From Calothrix sp. CSU_2_0 (GTDB taxonomy: Bacteria > Cyanobacteriota > Cyanobacteriia > Cyanobacteriales > Nostocaceae): a DNA stretch of 64,000 nt. Below the pieces are notes generated by a model, which was given only the letters and a program-made list of their open reading frames with translations, did not search any database and was not told the origin of the DNA. The translations under genes and the position numbers were made by a program. Location: NCBI GenBank assembly GCA_012034595.1, contig JAAUPE010000005.1, positions 17,477 to 81,476 of the forward strand, in the 5' to 3' direction. This document shows, piece by piece, positions 63,328 to 64,000 of this stretch (position 1 is the stretch's first letter; each line of letters opens with the position of its first letter).

Positions 63328-64000
63328 TCAAGAATTATCTCTATTTTCTCGCTGCTGTTTGCGTAAATTTTCCAGGTTTTCACGACAAGTTACCGTATTT
63401 GGATGATTTGAACCCAAAGCGCGATCGCATATTTCCAATGCTTGGATATAAAGGAGTTCTGCTGCTTCGTACTTTCCTTGGGAATAGTAGAGTAAAGCTA
63501 AATTGTTCAAACTGGATGCATAATCAGGATGATTTTCTCCGAATATGGATTTTCTTAACTCTAATGCTTTAGTTATAATAGGTTCTGCTTCTTCATACTT
63601 TCCTTGGGAATAGTATAGTCCAGCTAAAAGGTTCAAGCTGCTTGCATATTGTGAATAATTTTCTCCTAGTAGCTGTTTTCTTAACTCCAAAGCTTGAATA
63701 TAAAGTGATTCTGCTACTTCGTATTTTCTTTGGGATTTGTAGAGGTAAGCTAAATTATTTAAGCTTTGTGCATAATCAGGATGATTTTCTCCCAGTATGG
63801 ATTTATATAATTCCAATGCTTGGAGATAAAGAGCTTCTGCTTCTTCATATTTTCCTTGGGATGTGTAGAGGAAAGCTAAATTGTTCAAACTGGTTGCATA
63901 ACTGGGATGGTTTTCTCCAAGTATGGACTTTTTTAATTCCAATGCTTGGAGATAAAGAGTTTCTGCTGCTTCGTACTTTCCTTGGGAACGGTAGAGGAAA
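63328..64000 (-). CDS. Tetratricopeptide-repeat protein (kinesin-light-chain type), start outside window
   Basis: The 3' end of a TPR protein; the frame is open to the right edge. Five-plus 42-residue TPR_12/kinesin-light-chain repeats are seen (ALELYKSILGENHPDYAQSLNNLAYLY, ALELRKQLLGENYSQYASSLNLLAGLY, ALELRKSIFGENHPDYASSLNNLALLY), ending ALGSNHPNTVTCRENLENL and a charged tail. Such arrays mediate protein contacts; in Nostocales they often follow NB-ARC, CHAT or other effector domains, which would lie upstream of 64000. The repeats are very similar to one another at DNA level. Confidence 0.9.
   Translation of the reverse strand, partial: FLYRSQGKYEAAETLYLQALELKKSILGENHPSYATSLNNLAFLYTSQGKYEEAEALYLQALELYKSILGENHPDYAQSLNNLAYLYKSQRKYEVAESLYIQALELRKQLLGENYSQYASSLNLLAGLYYSQGKYEEAEPIITKALELRKSIFGENHPDYASSLNNLALLYYSQGKYEAAELLYIQALEICDRALGSNHPNTVTCRENLENLRKQQRENRDNS

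Noticed and set aside
63112..63366. Open frame beginning MPKAYR
   Set aside because: It is written by two copies of the 36-bp dispersed repeat and other repeat pieces; not a real gene.

Overview
The window (about 40% GC by eye) comes from a cyanobacterium, most likely a filamentous Nostocales-type strain (Calothrix/Nostoc/Scytonema-like). Evidence: chlB of dark chlorophyll synthesis at the left edge, very frequent GCGATCGC (HIP1) octamers, heptanucleotide tandem repeats (STRR-like) between genes, and families typical of this phylum (CyRepA1, DUF1822, DUF4079, SLH/DUF1565, LuxR-NB-ARC-WD40). No rRNA, tRNA or CRISPR array was recognised.

Layout. 1-7.6 kb: 3' part of chlB, a PD-(D/E)XK nuclease-like protein, a large CyRepA1-type plasmid replication protein and a D-lactate-dehydrogenase-like gene. 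7.6-9.9 kb: a long gene-poor stretch, a frameshifted acyltransferase and a small unknown gene. 10-16.1 kb: an SLH-anchored beta-helix protein, an internally deleted insertion sequence with 21-bp terminal inverted repeats, an HtrA/HhoA protease, a 53-residue rubredoxin and a HI0933-type flavoprotein. 16.3-30.1 kb: an exopolysaccharide/surface-glycan locus whose two arms diverge from a 770-bp AT-rich region at 22.7-23.5 kb. The left arm (minus) has glycosyltransferases, a Wzy/O-antigen-ligase-like protein, a methyltransferase and a PhyH dioxygenase. The right arm (plus) has glycosyltransferases, an ABC exporter and a Wzc-type chain-length regulator/BY-kinase. 30.2-37 kb: a RAYT transposase with REP-like hairpins, a pentapeptide-repeat membrane protein, an LCP glycan ligase, an AI-2E-type permease and a lipoprotein serpin. 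37.4-49.1 kb: a CHASE4-HAMP-PP2C phosphatase, DUF4079, ComEC, a sigma factor with a DUF1822 partner, DUF4870, a Gfo/Idh/MocA oxidoreductase, a haem-oxygenase-like diiron protein and a C26 peptidase. 49.3-53.3 kb: a 1172-residue LuxR-HTH/NB-ARC/WD40 STAND protein with CRP-like sites upstream. 53.3-64 kb: two small membrane proteins, miaB, an ammonium transporter, NYN-LOTUS, HNH-RNase III, a BrnT toxin module, an SGNH hydrolase, a retropepsin-like pair and a TPR protein running off the right edge.

Three points stand out. First, four surface-glycan genes (acyltransferase, GT4, Wzy-like, Wzc) are broken by six single-base frameshifts at A/T homopolymers, while equally long genes elsewhere are intact. 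This could be sequencing error, decay or slipped-strand variation. Second, a 65-nt-arm imperfect inverted repeat (59671-59826) lies just upstream of HNH-rnc. Its mismatches are mostly of the type that become G.U pairs on the minus strand, the strand transcribed into rnc, so it may be a structured RNA leader and RNase III substrate. Third, a perfect TGTGA-N6-TCACA palindrome plus further TGTGAC/GTCACA half-sites sits upstream of the STAND protein.
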